This document shows, piece by piece, positions 17,157-26,824 of a stretch of 64,000 bases of DNA. Both the position numbers and the translations under genes were made by a program. Position 1 is the first letter of the stretch, and each line of letters begins with the position of its first letter. The notes beneath the pieces are model-generated. The model did not search any database. It was given only the letters and a program-made list of their open reading frames with translations, and was not told the origin of the DNA. Source of the DNA: Psychrobacillus sp032154225 (GTDB lineage Bacteria > Bacillota > Bacilli > Bacillales_A > Planococcaceae); assembly GCF_032154225.1 (NCBI RefSeq), contig NZ_JALDYF010000001.1, positions 682,001 through 746,000 of the forward strand. Reading direction: 5' to 3'.

Positions 17157-17227
17157 AAAAAAACCTCCTAGCGATTCGAATGAACTTAGTTTAACATAGC
17201 CGAAATAAAAAAAGGAGGTTCACATGA

Positions 17228-17677
17228 TTATTTTTTACCTTCATTGATCATGCGAATAATGCGTTTTTCCAGCATCCACATTCCTTGTTCACCAGATTGG
17301 TAATGTCTCATCAATCCATTTTTATCAAACAAATAAAATGCTGGCACAATACGATTTTGAAATTTTTTCGTCATTACTAATTCATCATCTAAGCAAATGG
17401 GATGATCTATTTTGAATTGCTGCGCAAGTGTCCTAACTAATTGAACATTGACATCCTCTTTTGTTCTTGGCATATGCACAGCTATAATTACTAAATCATT
17501 TTCATACTGCTCTTTCCATTTATGAATGCTACTCATCCCATCTTTGCATAAAGAACAGCTGACAGACCAAAAATGGACTAGTATTGGAACTCCCCCACCC
17601 ACTTGGCCTTTTCGTATACTTCCGTTTATCCACTCCAAATTACGAGGAAATTCCGGTAACTCCTCTTTTAACTTCAT
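17228..17677 (-). CDS. ykuV: Thiol-disulfide oxidoreductase YkuV
   Basis: Cytoplasmic thioredoxin-like protein of 149 residues, close to B. subtilis YkuV in length and sequence. The fold starts near residue 30 (PILVHFWSVS) with the redox pair in CSLC (Cys41, Cys44) and a cis-proline segment IVPAFYLFD. There is no signal peptide. It lies upstream of ktrC on the same strand with a 71-bp gap; co-transcription is possible but not shown. Confidence 0.9.
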   Translation of the reverse strand: MKLKEELPEFPRNLEWINGSIRKGQVGGGVPILVHFWSVSCSLCKDGMSSIHKWKEQYENDLVIIAVHMPRTKEDVNVQLVRTLAQQFKIDHPICLDDELVMTKKFQNRIVPAFYLFDKNGLMRHYQSGEQGMWMLEKRIIRMINEGKK

Positions 17678-17821
17678 ATGCAGCCCCCATCCTCATTCAG
17701 ATTAAATATGTCCACAATTATCATATGCTTCCTCACAAATATTGACTAATTGCATTACCTCACGGTCTATTTTTAATAAATCAACGTGCCAGTTTATATT
17801 TTTTTGATTTTCTTAAAAAAA

Positions 17822-17876
17822 GTTGTTAAAGTAAACTTAAAGTTGTGTTAAAATAAACTTTGTCTGAAAAATAGAC
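17822..17876 (+). promoter_or_regulatory. Promoter-operator of the polyamine operon
   Basis: Two imperfect direct repeats, GTTGTTAAAGTAAACTT (17822-17838) and GTTGTGTTAAAATAAACTT (17842-17860), overlap a probable promoter (TTGTTA ... TTAAAAT). They are followed by a small inverted repeat GTCT-N7-AGAC (17862-17876). Placement immediately before an XRE-cupin regulator gene suggests autoregulation. This is inferred from position and symmetry. Confidence 0.55.
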
Positions 17877-17907
17877 TTAGTTTTATTTCCGAAGGAGCTT
17901 AAAAATT

Positions 17908-18450
17908 ATGCAAATAGGAAAGAAAATTAAACGGTTACGACTAGAAAAAGGACTAACGCAAGAAGAACTTGGTGAAAGAACTGACCTGAGTAAAGGATTC
18001 ATCTCTCAACTAGAACGGGATCTTAACTCCCCTTCCATTGAAACTCTCTTTTCTATACTTAGTGTATTAGGCTCCAAGCCAAAAGACTTTTTCGATGACG
18101 AACATTCGCGTACTAAAGTCGTTTATGAGCAACAAGAACAAACAATTTTTGAAGACGAAGAAAAGAACTACAAACTTCGTTGGCTCATTTCAGAGTCAAA
18201 TGAAAATGAAATGGAACCTGTTCATATTTCGTTAGGTAAGAATGGTCAATTCAAGCAATTTGAGCCTTCCCTATCCGAAACATTTATATATGTGCTACAT
18301 GGCAGCGTAAAACTAACCCTTGGCAAGCAACAATATACAGCAAAACAGGGAGAATCGATTTATTTCGAAGCATCCGACCATCATTTGATTGAAAATGACT
18401 CAGAAGCAGAATCACAAATTATTTACGTTGTAACAAATTCTTACTTATAA
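17908..18450 (+). CDS. XRE-cupin regulator of polyamine operon (PuuR/PotR type)
   Basis: Transcription regulator of 180 residues. An N-terminal XRE helix-turn-helix (residues 5-60, TQEELGERTDLSKGFISQLE) is joined to a C-terminal cupin (about 105-178, ETFIYVLHGSVKLTLG) that likely senses a ligand. This architecture at the head of potABCD is typical for a polyamine-responsive regulator. GAAGGAG lies 11 bp before the ATG. The gene is 15 bp upstream of potA. The ligand is inferred from context. Confidence 0.88.
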   Translation: MQIGKKIKRLRLEKGLTQEELGERTDLSKGFISQLERDLNSPSIETLFSILSVLGSKPKDFFDDEHSRTKVVYEQQEQTIFEDEEKNYKLRWLISESNENEMEPVHISLGKNGQFKQFEPSLSETFIYVLHGSVKLTLGKQQYTAKQGESIYFEASDHHLIENDSEAESQIIYVVTNSYL

Positions 18451-18465
18451 AATTGGAGGGTTATT

Positions 18466-19572
18466 ATGTCAGAAATACCTATCATTCGTTTCGAAAACGT
18501 CACGAAATATTATGATTCAGAAACGCTTGTACTAGATACTATTAACTTTGAGTTAGAACGAGGAAAGTTTTATACATTACTTGGACCTTCTGGGTGCGGG
18601 AAAACAACGATTTTGCGATTAATCGCAGGATTTATGCAACCTACGAGCGGAAATATTTACTTTGATGGCAAACTTATTAACGATGTCCCATCAAATGAAC
18701 GCCAAGTAAATACAGTATTTCAAGATTATGCACTTTTCCCACATTTAAATGTATTTGAAAACATAGCATTTGGTCTGCGCATCAAAAAATTAGGCAAACA
18801 AGAGATTGAAGAAAAAGTAATTGAAGCACTTAATTTCGTTAACTTAGCTGGCTACGAAAATAGAGAAATTGCAGAGATGTCTGGTGGTCAAAGACAGCGT
18901 GTTGCGATTGCACGAGCAATTGTTAATGATCCTGAAATCATTTTACTTGATGAACCACTATCTGCACTTGACTTAAAGCTTCGTTCTGAAATGCAATATG
19001 AGCTTCGTGAGCTACAACAACGTCTTGGAAAAACTTTTATTTTCGTTACGCATGACCAAGAAGAAGCGCTAGCTATGTCTGATGAAATATTCGTACTAAA
19101 TGCAGGACATATTGAGCAAAGTGGTACACCAATGGATATTTATGATGAGCCTATTAATCGTTTTGTTGCAGATTTTATCGGCGAATCCAATATTGTAACT
19201 GGAACAATGGTCGCAGATTTCCGTGTACAAATTGGCGGTAAGGAATTTGAATGTGTCGATCAAGGTTTAAACCCTAATGAAAAAGTCGATATTGTTATTC
19301 GCCCAGAGGATTTAGAAATTACGGCAGTCGAAAATGGAAGAATGAAAGTAAAAGTAGACACTCAATTATTTAGAGGTGTACATTACGAGCTTTCTACGTA
19401 TGATGACGAAGGAAATGAATGGCTTGTACATTCCACTAAAAAAGCAGAAGTTGGGGAATTTATCGGATTAAATTTCGACCCTGAATCGATCCATGTTATG
19501 CGTCTAAATGAAACAGAAGAAGAGTTTGACAAGCGTTTGGAATCATATGGAGAAGACGCACATGCAAACTAA
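18466..19572 (+). CDS. potA: Spermidine/putrescine ABC transporter ATPase PotA
   Basis: ATPase of a polyamine importer, 368 residues. Walker A GPSGCGKTT (residues 40-48), Q-loop, signature MSGGQRQR, Walker B IILLDEPLSALD and the H-loop VTHDQEEA are complete. A C-terminal TOBE-type regulatory domain follows (from about residue 245). Its end overlaps the potB start by 11 bp, indicating coupled translation. Confidence 0.95.
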   Translation: MSEIPIIRFENVTKYYDSETLVLDTINFELERGKFYTLLGPSGCGKTTILRLIAGFMQPTSGNIYFDGKLINDVPSNERQVNTVFQDYALFPHLNVFENIAFGLRIKKLGKQEIEEKVIEALNFVNLAGYENREIAEMSGGQRQRVAIARAIVNDPEIILLDEPLSALDLKLRSEMQYELRELQQRLGKTFIFVTHDQEEALAMSDEIFVLNAGHIEQSGTPMDIYDEPINRFVADFIGESNIVTGTMVADFRVQIGGKEFECVDQGLNPNEKVDIVIRPEDLEITAVENGRMKVKVDTQLFRGVHYELSTYDDEGNEWLVHSTKKAEVGEFIGLNFDPESIHVMRLNETEEEFDKRLESYGEDAHAN

Positions 19573-20386
19573 AAACACGAAAGCCTTCTACCTAGTACCC
19601 TATTTTGCATGGATTGTTTTATTCGTAATTGCACCGATTGCATTGATTGCATACTACTCGTTTTTTGATTTAAGTGGCAATTTCACATTCGACAATTACA
19701 AAAATTTTTTCACTTCTGTTTATTTGAAGCTAACACTTAGCTCATTTTGGTATGCATTTTTAATAACGCTTTTCTCATTAATCGTTGCATATCCAACTGC
19801 TTATTGGATTACTAAAACAAAGCATAAACAATTATGGTTGTTACTAATCATTATCCCATCGTGGATTAACTTGCTTTTGAAAACATATGCATTCATCGGT
19901 ATTTTTGGTCTATACGGTCCTATTAATGCGTTTTTAAACGTTTTTGGTATAGGTGAAAAACAAATTTTATTTACCGATTTTAGTTTTATTTTTGTATCTG
20001 TTTATATTTTCATTCCATTTATGATTTTACCTATTTTTAATGCGCTCGATAAGTTGAATCCATCTTTAATCGATGCGAGTAGAGATTTAGGCGCTTCTAG
20101 CTGGACGACATTTACGAAAGTTATTTTCCCTTTAACGACGAATGGTGTAAAAGCTGGCATTCAAGCAGTTTTCATCCCTTCCCTGTCGTTGTTCATGATT
20201 ACACGTTTGATCGCGGGGAATAAAGTAATTACACTAGGTACTGCCATTGAACAGCAGTTTTTAGTGACGCAAAACTGGGGAATGGGTTCTACCATCGCTG
20301 TTTTCTTAATCATTTTTATGGTCATTATTATGATTATTACAGGTCAAAAAGACAAGGGGGCTACTTCAAATGGGAACAGCAAGTAA
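19562..20386 (+). CDS. potB: Spermidine/putrescine permease PotB
   Basis: First membrane subunit of the polyamine importer, 274 residues with six hydrophobic segments and the coupling motif DASRDLGASSWTTFTKVIFP. I start it at ATG 19562 because GGAGAAG lies just upstream and the first residues match the family; the frame is open for 18 more codons into potA. Its last 17 bp overlap potC. Confidence 0.93.
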   Translation: MQTKNTKAFYLVPYFAWIVLFVIAPIALIAYYSFFDLSGNFTFDNYKNFFTSVYLKLTLSSFWYAFLITLFSLIVAYPTAYWITKTKHKQLWLLLIIIPSWINLLLKTYAFIGIFGLYGPINAFLNVFGIGEKQILFTDFSFIFVSVYIFIPFMILPIFNALDKLNPSLIDASRDLGASSWTTFTKVIFPLTTNGVKAGIQAVFIPSLSLFMITRLIAGNKVITLGTAIEQQFLVTQNWGMGSTIAVFLIIFMVIIMIITGQKDKGATSNGNSK

Positions 20387-21173
20387 GTCGACAAAATTTT
20401 ATTTAGCCCTTGTTTTTATTATTTTATATACACCTATTTTGTATTTAATTTTTTATTCATTTAATAGTGCCGGTAATATGAATAACTTTGAATCGTTTAC
20501 TTGGGAGCATTATGCTGCAGTATTTTCAGATACTCGCCTCCTTATGATTCTTATTAATACGGTTATTGTTGCTCTGCTTTCTGCATTGATATCGACGATA
20601 ATTGGCGTATTTGGTTCAATTGGTATTGTGTATATGCGCAATAAATCGATTCGAAATGCAGTGCTTTCTTTAAATAATGTATTGATCGTTAGTCCAGATG
20701 TTGTTATTGGGGCTTCGTTTTTAATCCTATTTACGATGATTGGTGTTAAATTAGGATTTGCATCTGTATTAATCTCACATATTGCTTTTAGTATCCCAAT
20801 TGTTGTATTAATGGTTTTACCAAAGTTACAAGAGATGAATAGTTCTTTAATTGATGCTGCTGCTGATCTTGGTGCAACAAAAAGGGAAATATTAACACGA
20901 GTTATTATTCCTTTCATTAAGCCTGGAATTTTCGCAGGATTTTTCATGGCATTAACGTATTCACTAGATGATTTTGCTGTAACTTTTTTCGTAACTGGGA
21001 ACGGCTTCAGTACGCTTTCTGTAGAAATTTACTCGATGGCAAGAGCCGGTATTACGTTAACGATTAATGCATTATCTGGCATTATCTTTATCGTGACGTT
21101 ACTTCTTGTTGTAGGTTATTATTTCATCAGTCAACGTGGTAAAAACCCTGTTGGAATGGGGGTTCGAAAATGA
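20370..21173 (+). CDS. potC: Spermidine/putrescine permease PotC
   Basis: Second membrane subunit, 267 residues, six hydrophobic segments, with the EAA-type coupling loop DAAADLGATKREILTRVIIP. CAAGGGGG precedes the ATG. Its stop overlaps the potD start by 4 bp (ATGA). Confidence 0.94.
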   Translation: MGTASKSTKFYLALVFIILYTPILYLIFYSFNSAGNMNNFESFTWEHYAAVFSDTRLLMILINTVIVALLSALISTIIGVFGSIGIVYMRNKSIRNAVLSLNNVLIVSPDVVIGASFLILFTMIGVKLGFASVLISHIAFSIPIVVLMVLPKLQEMNSSLIDAAADLGATKREILTRVIIPFIKPGIFAGFFMALTYSLDDFAVTFFVTGNGFSTLSVEIYSMARAGITLTINALSGIIFIVTLLLVVGYYFISQRGKNPVGMGVRK

Positions 21174-22243
21174 AAGATATTGTAAGGGCTATGCTCGCTA
21201 TAGTAATTGTTTGCATTTTATTGTTTGTTGCGAATGATTATTTAAATAAAAGCTCTGGTAAAGCTAAAAGTGATACCGTTACGATTTATAACTGGGGAGA
21301 ATATATCGATCCCGATTTGCTTACTCAATTTGAAGATGAAACAGGCTATCGAGTGGTCTATGAAACATTCGATTCCAATGAAGCAATGATGACTAAAATC
21401 GAACAAGGTGGGACGTCTTACGATGTAGTAGTTCCATCTGAATATGCGATTGAAAAAATGGCTGAAAATGATTTATTAGTGCCAATTGATTATGCTAAAA
21501 TTCCTAACTTCAGCAATCTTGACCCATACTTTTTAGATTTATCTTTTGATCCCGATAATAAGTTTTCCATTCCATACTTTTGGGGTACAGTAGGAATTGT
21601 TTATAATCCTTCTTTGCTTGATGGACAAACTTTTGAAAGATGGGAAGACCTTTGGGACCCATCTTTAAAAGGAAAAGTTTTATTAGTCGATAGTGCCCGT
21701 GAAATTATAGGGTTGTCTTTAAATAATTTAGGCTATTCATTAAACTCCACAGATGAAAATGAATTAAACGAAGCAGCAGCTAATTTGAAAAAGCTAACAC
21801 CAAATGTAAAAGCGATCATTGGTGATGAAGTAACACCACTTATGATCAATAAAGAAGCTGCCGTTGCTGTAACATGGTCTGGTCAAGCAGCAGATATGAT
21901 GTTTGAAAATGAAGATCTTGACTATTCGATACCAGAAGAAGGATCCAATTTATGGTTCGACAATATGGTAATCCCTAAAACTGTAGCAAATTTAGATGGT
22001 GCTCATGCTTTCATTAACTTTATGTTGGATGCAGAAGTATCTGCCCAAAATGCAGATTATGTTGGGTATTCTATCCCGAATGCAGCAGCAGTTGCAATTA
22101 TGGACGAAGAAGTAACTTCGGATGAGCGTTTCTATCCTATGGAAGAAGACCGAGCTAAGTTAGAAGTGTATAATAATCTTGGCCTCGAAATGCTTGGCGT
22201 TTATAATGAGTTGTTTTTAGAATTTAAAATGGCAGCAAATTAA
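21170..22243 (+). CDS. potD: Spermidine/putrescine-binding protein PotD
   Basis: Extracellular substrate-binding protein, 357 residues. The mature region starts with the family hallmark TVTIYNWGEYIDPDLL and includes WGTVGIVYNP and the AVTWSGQAADM binding region. The N-terminal hydrophobic segment (residues 7-23) contains a Cys but not a proper lipobox (IVC rather than AGC or SGC), so the protein is probably held by an uncleaved anchor or released, not lipid-modified. It is the last gene of the operon. Confidence 0.93.
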   Translation: MKDIVRAMLAIVIVCILLFVANDYLNKSSGKAKSDTVTIYNWGEYIDPDLLTQFEDETGYRVVYETFDSNEAMMTKIEQGGTSYDVVVPSEYAIEKMAENDLLVPIDYAKIPNFSNLDPYFLDLSFDPDNKFSIPYFWGTVGIVYNPSLLDGQTFERWEDLWDPSLKGKVLLVDSAREIIGLSLNNLGYSLNSTDENELNEAAANLKKLTPNVKAIIGDEVTPLMINKEAAVAVTWSGQAADMMFENEDLDYSIPEEGSNLWFDNMVIPKTVANLDGAHAFINFMLDAEVSAQNADYVGYSIPNAAAVAIMDEEVTSDERFYPMEEDRAKLEVYNNLGLEMLGVYNELFLEFKMAAN

Positions 22244-22248
22244 TGGTG

Positions 22249-22281
22249 AAAGTCGTCTTTTTATAGGCGGCTTTTGTTTTT
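22249..22281 (+). terminator. Terminator of the polyamine operon
   Basis: AAGTCGTC pairs with GGCGGCTT (two G-T pairs) around an 8-nt loop, followed by TTTTGTTTTT. Confidence 0.8.
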
Positions 22282-22380
22282 ATATGCCTATTTTTTTATT
22301 CGAGTTACGAAGTTTTTTATTCTTTCACAAATGTGGTAGAATCGATAGACAAATACAATTTTTTAGAAAGCAGGAAGTTT

Positions 22381-23556
22381 ATGAAACAGAAATCAAGTAA
22401 ATTCGCACTTTACATATTAATGTTCAATATGTTTATAGCAATGGCTGGAATCGGCTTAGTTATCCCAGTTATGCCACAATACTTAGAATCATTTGGTTTA
22501 GCAGGTCAAGCACTTGGATTTATCATTGCTGCCTTCGCTTTAGGCCAATTTATTTTTTCTCCAATAGCCGGTGATTTATCGGATTCACTTGGCCGAAAAA
22601 AACTAATTATATTTGGATTAATAGTATTCTCTGCTTCTCAATTATGGTTTGGCTTGGCAACACATGAGTGGATGTTATATGCTGCACGTTTTGTTAGTGG
22701 AATTGGTGGAGCTTTTTTAATCCCAGCTACGATGGCATTTGTTGCAGACATTACATCATTTGAAGAACGTGGAAAAGGTATGGGGCTTCTTGGGGCTTCG
22801 ATGTCTCTTGGCTTTATGATAGGACCTGCATTAGGTGGTTTTCTAGCAAAAGTTAGCTTATCGTTCCCTTTTTATATGGCCGCCTTAGCATCCATTATAT
22901 CCGCAGTTGTTTCTTTCATGATATTACCGGATATTAAAAACGCAATTAAGGAAAAAACTAAACGATTGTCTATGTTTGCACAAATGAAAAACTCCGTTAA
23001 AACACCTTATTTTATGATGCTTATCATTATTTTTGTGTTCTCATTTGGTATCGCAAATTTCCAAACAACTTTTTCCTTATATGTAGATCATAAATATCGC
23101 TACACTCCGCAAGATATCGCTGTAATATTAACGGTCGGTGGTTTTGTTGGGGTAATCATTCAAACAGTAGTGATAGGTAAGTTGTTTAAACGGTTCGGTG
23201 AACTCAATGTTATTCTAATAAGCTTAGTCGTTGCAGCAGTATCGCTATCAACCTTCTTTTTAGTAGATGGTTTTTGGCTTGTACTACTTGTAGCAACAAT
23301 ATTCTCAACAGCTACTACTTTAATTCGTCCAGCTGTTAATACGGTTGTTTCTAAGCTTGCTGGGAATGAGCAAGGGTTTGCTGCGGGTATGAATAATGCT
23401 TATATGAGTTTAGGTAATATGATTGGTCCAGCGCTTGCGGGAATATTTTTTGATATCAATATTAACTCTCCTTTTATCATCGGATCAGTCATTTTATTAT
23501 GTTCATGGGGAATAACTTTAATATGGATTAAAAAGAAAAACCCAGTAATTCAGTAA
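22381..23556 (+). CDS. MFS drug-efflux-type transporter
   Basis: Twelve-segment major facilitator of the DHA1 class, 391 residues from ATG 22381, which has GCAGGAAG upstream; the frame opens 16 codons earlier without similarity. Motif A is AGDLSDSLGRKK in loop 2-3, and the antiporter motif C is FMIGPALGGFL in segment 5, as in proton-coupled drug exporters such as NorA or Bmr. It is monocistronic with its own terminator. The substrate cannot be told from sequence. Confidence 0.87.
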   Translation: MKQKSSKFALYILMFNMFIAMAGIGLVIPVMPQYLESFGLAGQALGFIIAAFALGQFIFSPIAGDLSDSLGRKKLIIFGLIVFSASQLWFGLATHEWMLYAARFVSGIGGAFLIPATMAFVADITSFEERGKGMGLLGASMSLGFMIGPALGGFLAKVSLSFPFYMAALASIISAVVSFMILPDIKNAIKEKTKRLSMFAQMKNSVKTPYFMMLIIIFVFSFGIANFQTTFSLYVDHKYRYTPQDIAVILTVGGFVGVIIQTVVIGKLFKRFGELNVILISLVVAAVSLSTFFLVDGFWLVLLVATIFSTATTLIRPAVNTVVSKLAGNEQGFAAGMNNAYMSLGNMIGPALAGIFFDININSPFIIGSVILLCSWGITLIWIKKKNPVIQ

Positions 23557-23593
23557 AAAAACCACTTGAAGAATTTTCTTTAAGCGGTTTTTC
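23557..23593 (+). terminator. Terminator of the MFS gene
   Basis: AAAACCACTTGAAG pairs with CTTTAAGCGGTTTT (one mismatch, one G-T) around AATTTT, with a T-run. Confidence 0.85.
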
Positions 23594-23596
23594 ATA

Positions 23597-24223
23597 TAGA
23601 AAGTATATGAATGAATAGAGTGGATTTCGTTACAAAAGGACGCGTTCGGTGGGCACGGCTTCAGCCGCTTCCCTCGCGTCGCTCAGTCCAGGGTCTTCAG
23701 CTCGGTGCTCCTGCGGTTACTCGTCGCAGAAAACATCTGCTTTTCCCCACCCGAGTAGCCGCTTTTTACTACATTCTTCCTATTTATAGGAGTTCATTCA
23801 TGTTCTTTCTACTTAAGCCCTCTCATGTAATAGAAGAAAAAAAAGTTCAACAATACTTCTAGTTAGAAATAGACCGACAATTTTTGTACGAAGTAAATTT
23901 GCCGACTACTTTTCCACTTCCTATCCAAACGTAGAAGTGTCTTGTTGTAAAAACATATAAATAGCCGCCAAAATTGTATCTTTGGCGGCCTGCAAAGTAG
24001 ATAGAATGTCACTTGCCTCTCCTATTGCCAAAAATATTAAACAACTTTGTACGGAATTTTCTAGCTAACGGAAGGCGATCATTTGCCATACGATGACCGA
24101 AGAAAAAAGCTTGTTGGAAGTGGTGCAGCCACTTCCAACAAGCTTTTAAAATTCTACCGTTCATCGTATAGCCCAATGTGAAGCTTAGAGAGAGCCAGAA
24201 ACTGCGTTACTAAGTGGTTTTTC
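23597..24223 (-). repeat. Long intergenic repeat, family 1, copy D (reverse)
   Basis: About 627-bp copy filling the convergent gap between the MFS gene and the vWA operon. On the minus strand its left end (GAAAAACCACTTAG) follows the vWA gene stop codon directly. The right end is adjacent to the MFS terminator. The hairpin is at 24106-24146, a perfect CCGCCAAA...TTTGGCGG stem near 23965, and the GC-rich core at 23640-23770 with the 22-nt module at 23706-23727. Confidence 0.9.
24099..24146 (-). terminator. Hairpin of repeat copy D, probable terminator of the vWA operon
   Basis: AAAGCTTGTTGGAAGTGG and CCACTTCCAACAAGCTTT, 18 bp, followed on the minus strand by TTTTTTCTTC. It is the first strong hairpin downstream of the eight-gene operon (about 80 bp past its last stop). 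The T-A pair of copies A and B is G-C here. Confidence 0.8.
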
Positions 24224-26824
24224 TTATCGTCTTTTCTTCCCTTTAATAAGCTTCTCCATATTACTCGCCCCATTAGATACTACAACTTCATCCGTTTTCT
24301 TTCCATTCCTTCTAAACAACAACAAAATCTGTGTAGCACCAAACCTTCTAATCGTAATATCTAAAAAGAACAAAACAATCGCTGCAAGCACAAGAAACTG
24401 CTGAATAGACTGCTTTTCCAAACTCTTTTTATTCATATCCCTAAAAGCTTCTAGAGGGTCCGTCAGCACTTTTCCTTCCGCTCGGCTCGCAATCATTTCC
24501 AGAACTGTCGTATTCGCCTTCTGAACTTTATACTCCTCACTATAAGGAATTGAAATTCCTGCTTGATAGACAGCATTTTGTTCATTAGATACGCGGAAAA
24601 ATACTAAGCCTGGTTCACTATCAACAGACACTCTTGATTTACCTGGTGCTAACGGCTCCGAAGTAACTGAGAGCTCCTCCCCTTTTTCATTCACAGCAGC
24701 AACTTCAATGAAAGAAGACTGGCCACTCGGATCGGTTACCGTATAACTGCCATCGCTCGCTTTTTGAATTGTAAAAGGCACTTCGCTATAAGCCGGTAAA
24801 AGGCGCGATACGGCAGTATTCCAAAAATCTCCCCAATTATTCCATCTAGCAAAATCGCCGCTCCATTCACCAGTAGAATCCGATGTAAAGGCTATCGTTC
24901 TTCCTAATCCATACATCCATTCTACTAATACTGGATCTTCTTTTTCACTTTCCGCAATAACCGAAGCCGTTTGTTTAGCTGTTGTCGCAATATACGCATT
25001 CATTTGTGGAACGCCATCAGCAAATAAACTCGTCCATGCTTGGTCCCCATAAATTTTCGGATAGAAAGGATTATCTTCAATATATGTCCGAGAAATCATT
25101 GCCGTTTCTCTTGCCATTATTGCTGGAACAGTAGATTCATCCATTACATCGTAAAAGTTTCCTCCGCCCATTTCAGCTAAACTTTCGAGTAAATTTCGAT
25201 CCGCATCTTGACCAACCGCAACTGTTGAAATTGTTATTAAATCTTCCGCACCGTCTTCTATTAACGTTTGATAATCATTCGCTGTATACGACTGCCCATC
25301 CGTCAATAAAATAATATGCTTTCTTTGCAGCTTTAATGGAGATAAACGTTCATAAGCCAGTGCAAGACTCGCGTAAATTTCCGTACCTCCACCAGCTCCA
25401 ACAGATAAAATCGTATCCACAGCCTCATGCTTATCCGAAAGCTGAGCTGTTTCGATAATTTCCCAAGGACGATCATCAAAAGCGATAAAACCAAGCGTGT
25501 CATCATCTCTTAGCATTTCTACGGAACGTGCAGCTGCTTCTTTTGCATATTCTAACTTCGATCCACTCATACTGCCTGAGCGGTCCATGACAATCATTAA
25601 ACCTAATGATGGTATTTGATGCTTTCCTTTAATGTCCATTTCAACTGGCAGTAGCTTTTCAATTGGTGTTTTAAAATAGCCACCTAGTCCGTAACTATTA
25701 TTTCCACCTACCATCATGAAACCAACGCCAAAGTTTTTCACTGCCTGTTCAATTACCGTCATTTTTTGTTCTCCAACTGCATGTCCAGGCACATTATCAA
25801 AAATAATCGCATCATACTCTAAATAATTTGAAAGATCAAATGGTAATGCAGTAGCATCGATTACATCGGTCGCAATAACCGCTTGATCGATAACAGTTGG
25901 TATATTCGACTGGCGTCCATCAAAGGTCACAACAAGCAATTTGGGTGAGCTTTCTACAGTCGTTACACTCGTCAATTTATTATTTTCGATTAACCCATCA
26001 CCTGCAACTACTACTTGAACCTCATACTTTAATAATCCTTCTCCAACAGATGAATTACGGAACGTAAAACTATTTGTCCCTTGCTCTAATGCAATCGCTT
26101 CACGAGATATTAACTGATCATTTTGATAGAGAAGCAATTCGCCATTTGTATTTGCCGTAGCCTCTAGTTTCACATTTAACTGTTGCTGCTCTCCTTCAAA
26201 TGCAATTGCTGGTGTTTCAAATGATGTAATCGCCACATCTTCTGATGCTATTCGGTCTAGCTGGACAACATCAATTGTGACATTTCCACCAGCAATTTTT
26301 ACTAGTTCATCTGCTACGGAGCCAGTCGTTTCTAATGCATCTGTGAAAAGTACGATACGTGTTGCTTTATTCGACTCAACAATACCTGTTGCTAATTGTA
26401 AAGCTCTTGCAATATCGGTATTTCCAGAAGCTTTCATCGGTGTAAAAACAGGTAGCTTCACTTCGCCACTCGTTAAAGCTACTTCCGATTGAAAATCTTC
26501 GGCAAATGTATAGATACCAACTAGATGAGAATCTTTTCTCTCCGTTAAGCTTTTTTCGATCCACTCCGTCACTTGTCGATCTGTTCCTTGTACAGAAGCC
26601 GATCTGTCGACTAAGAACAGAACTTGTTCATCCTTTATTGGCAATAAAATATAAGGATTAGTTAAGCCTAGCAATAAACAAAAAATAGCTACTAGTCGCA
26701 TATAAAATACAACTTTATGTTCTTTTTTAAAGCCCTTTTTATCTTTTCTCCACGTCCAATAAAAGTAAATAATAATCGGTACTAACAACAAGAGCCATAG
26801 TGGTTGGTCAATTCGTAAATCCAC
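24224..26824 (-). CDS. Large membrane protein with two vWA domains and a GATase-like region
   Basis: Membrane protein of 866 residues, last gene of the MoxR/ABC operon. Two hydrophobic segments lie at the N-terminus (about 10-25 and 40-60) and one near 825. A first vWA domain (about 70-200) has the metal site DRSAS with the supporting NTD and FTD positions. After beta-rich sequence and a segment like a glutamine-amidotransferase fold (about 295-385, YDAIIFDNVP, GFMMVGGNNSYGLGGY) comes a second vWA domain (about 405-575) with DRSGSMSG, GGGTEIY and LLTDGQ. Both metal sites look complete. It overlaps the upstream gene by 17 bp. It probably binds protein partners at the outer membrane face; the function is unknown. 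Confidence 0.85.
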   Translation of the reverse strand: MDLRIDQPLWLLLLVPIIIYFYWTWRKDKKGFKKEHKVVFYMRLVAIFCLLLGLTNPYILLPIKDEQVLFLVDRSASVQGTDRQVTEWIEKSLTERKDSHLVGIYTFAEDFQSEVALTSGEVKLPVFTPMKASGNTDIARALQLATGIVESNKATRIVLFTDALETTGSVADELVKIAGGNVTIDVVQLDRIASEDVAITSFETPAIAFEGEQQQLNVKLEATANTNGELLLYQNDQLISREAIALEQGTNSFTFRNSSVGEGLLKYEVQVVVAGDGLIENNKLTSVTTVESSPKLLVVTFDGRQSNIPTVIDQAVIATDVIDATALPFDLSNYLEYDAIIFDNVPGHAVGEQKMTVIEQAVKNFGVGFMMVGGNNSYGLGGYFKTPIEKLLPVEMDIKGKHQIPSLGLMIVMDRSGSMSGSKLEYAKEAAARSVEMLRDDDTLGFIAFDDRPWEIIETAQLSDKHEAVDTILSVGAGGGTEIYASLALAYERLSPLKLQRKHIILLTDGQSYTANDYQTLIEDGAEDLITISTVAVGQDADRNLLESLAEMGGGNFYDVMDESTVPAIMARETAMISRTYIEDNPFYPKIYGDQAWTSLFADGVPQMNAYIATTAKQTASVIAESEKEDPVLVEWMYGLGRTIAFTSDSTGEWSGDFARWNNWGDFWNTAVSRLLPAYSEVPFTIQKASDGSYTVTDPSGQSSFIEVAAVNEKGEELSVTSEPLAPGKSRVSVDSEPGLVFFRVSNEQNAVYQAGISIPYSEEYKVQKANTTVLEMIASRAEGKVLTDPLEAFRDMNKKSLEKQSIQQFLVLAAIVLFFLDITIRRFGATQILLLFRRNGKKTDEVVVSNGASNMEKLIKGKKRR

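Noticed and set aside
17222..17248. Perfect ribosome-binding site AAAAGGAGGTTCACATG on the plus strand in the ktrC/ykuV gap
   Set aside because: The frame ends after seven codons inside ykuV on the opposite strand, and no promoter points this way; probably a chance complement of the ktrC-side sequence.
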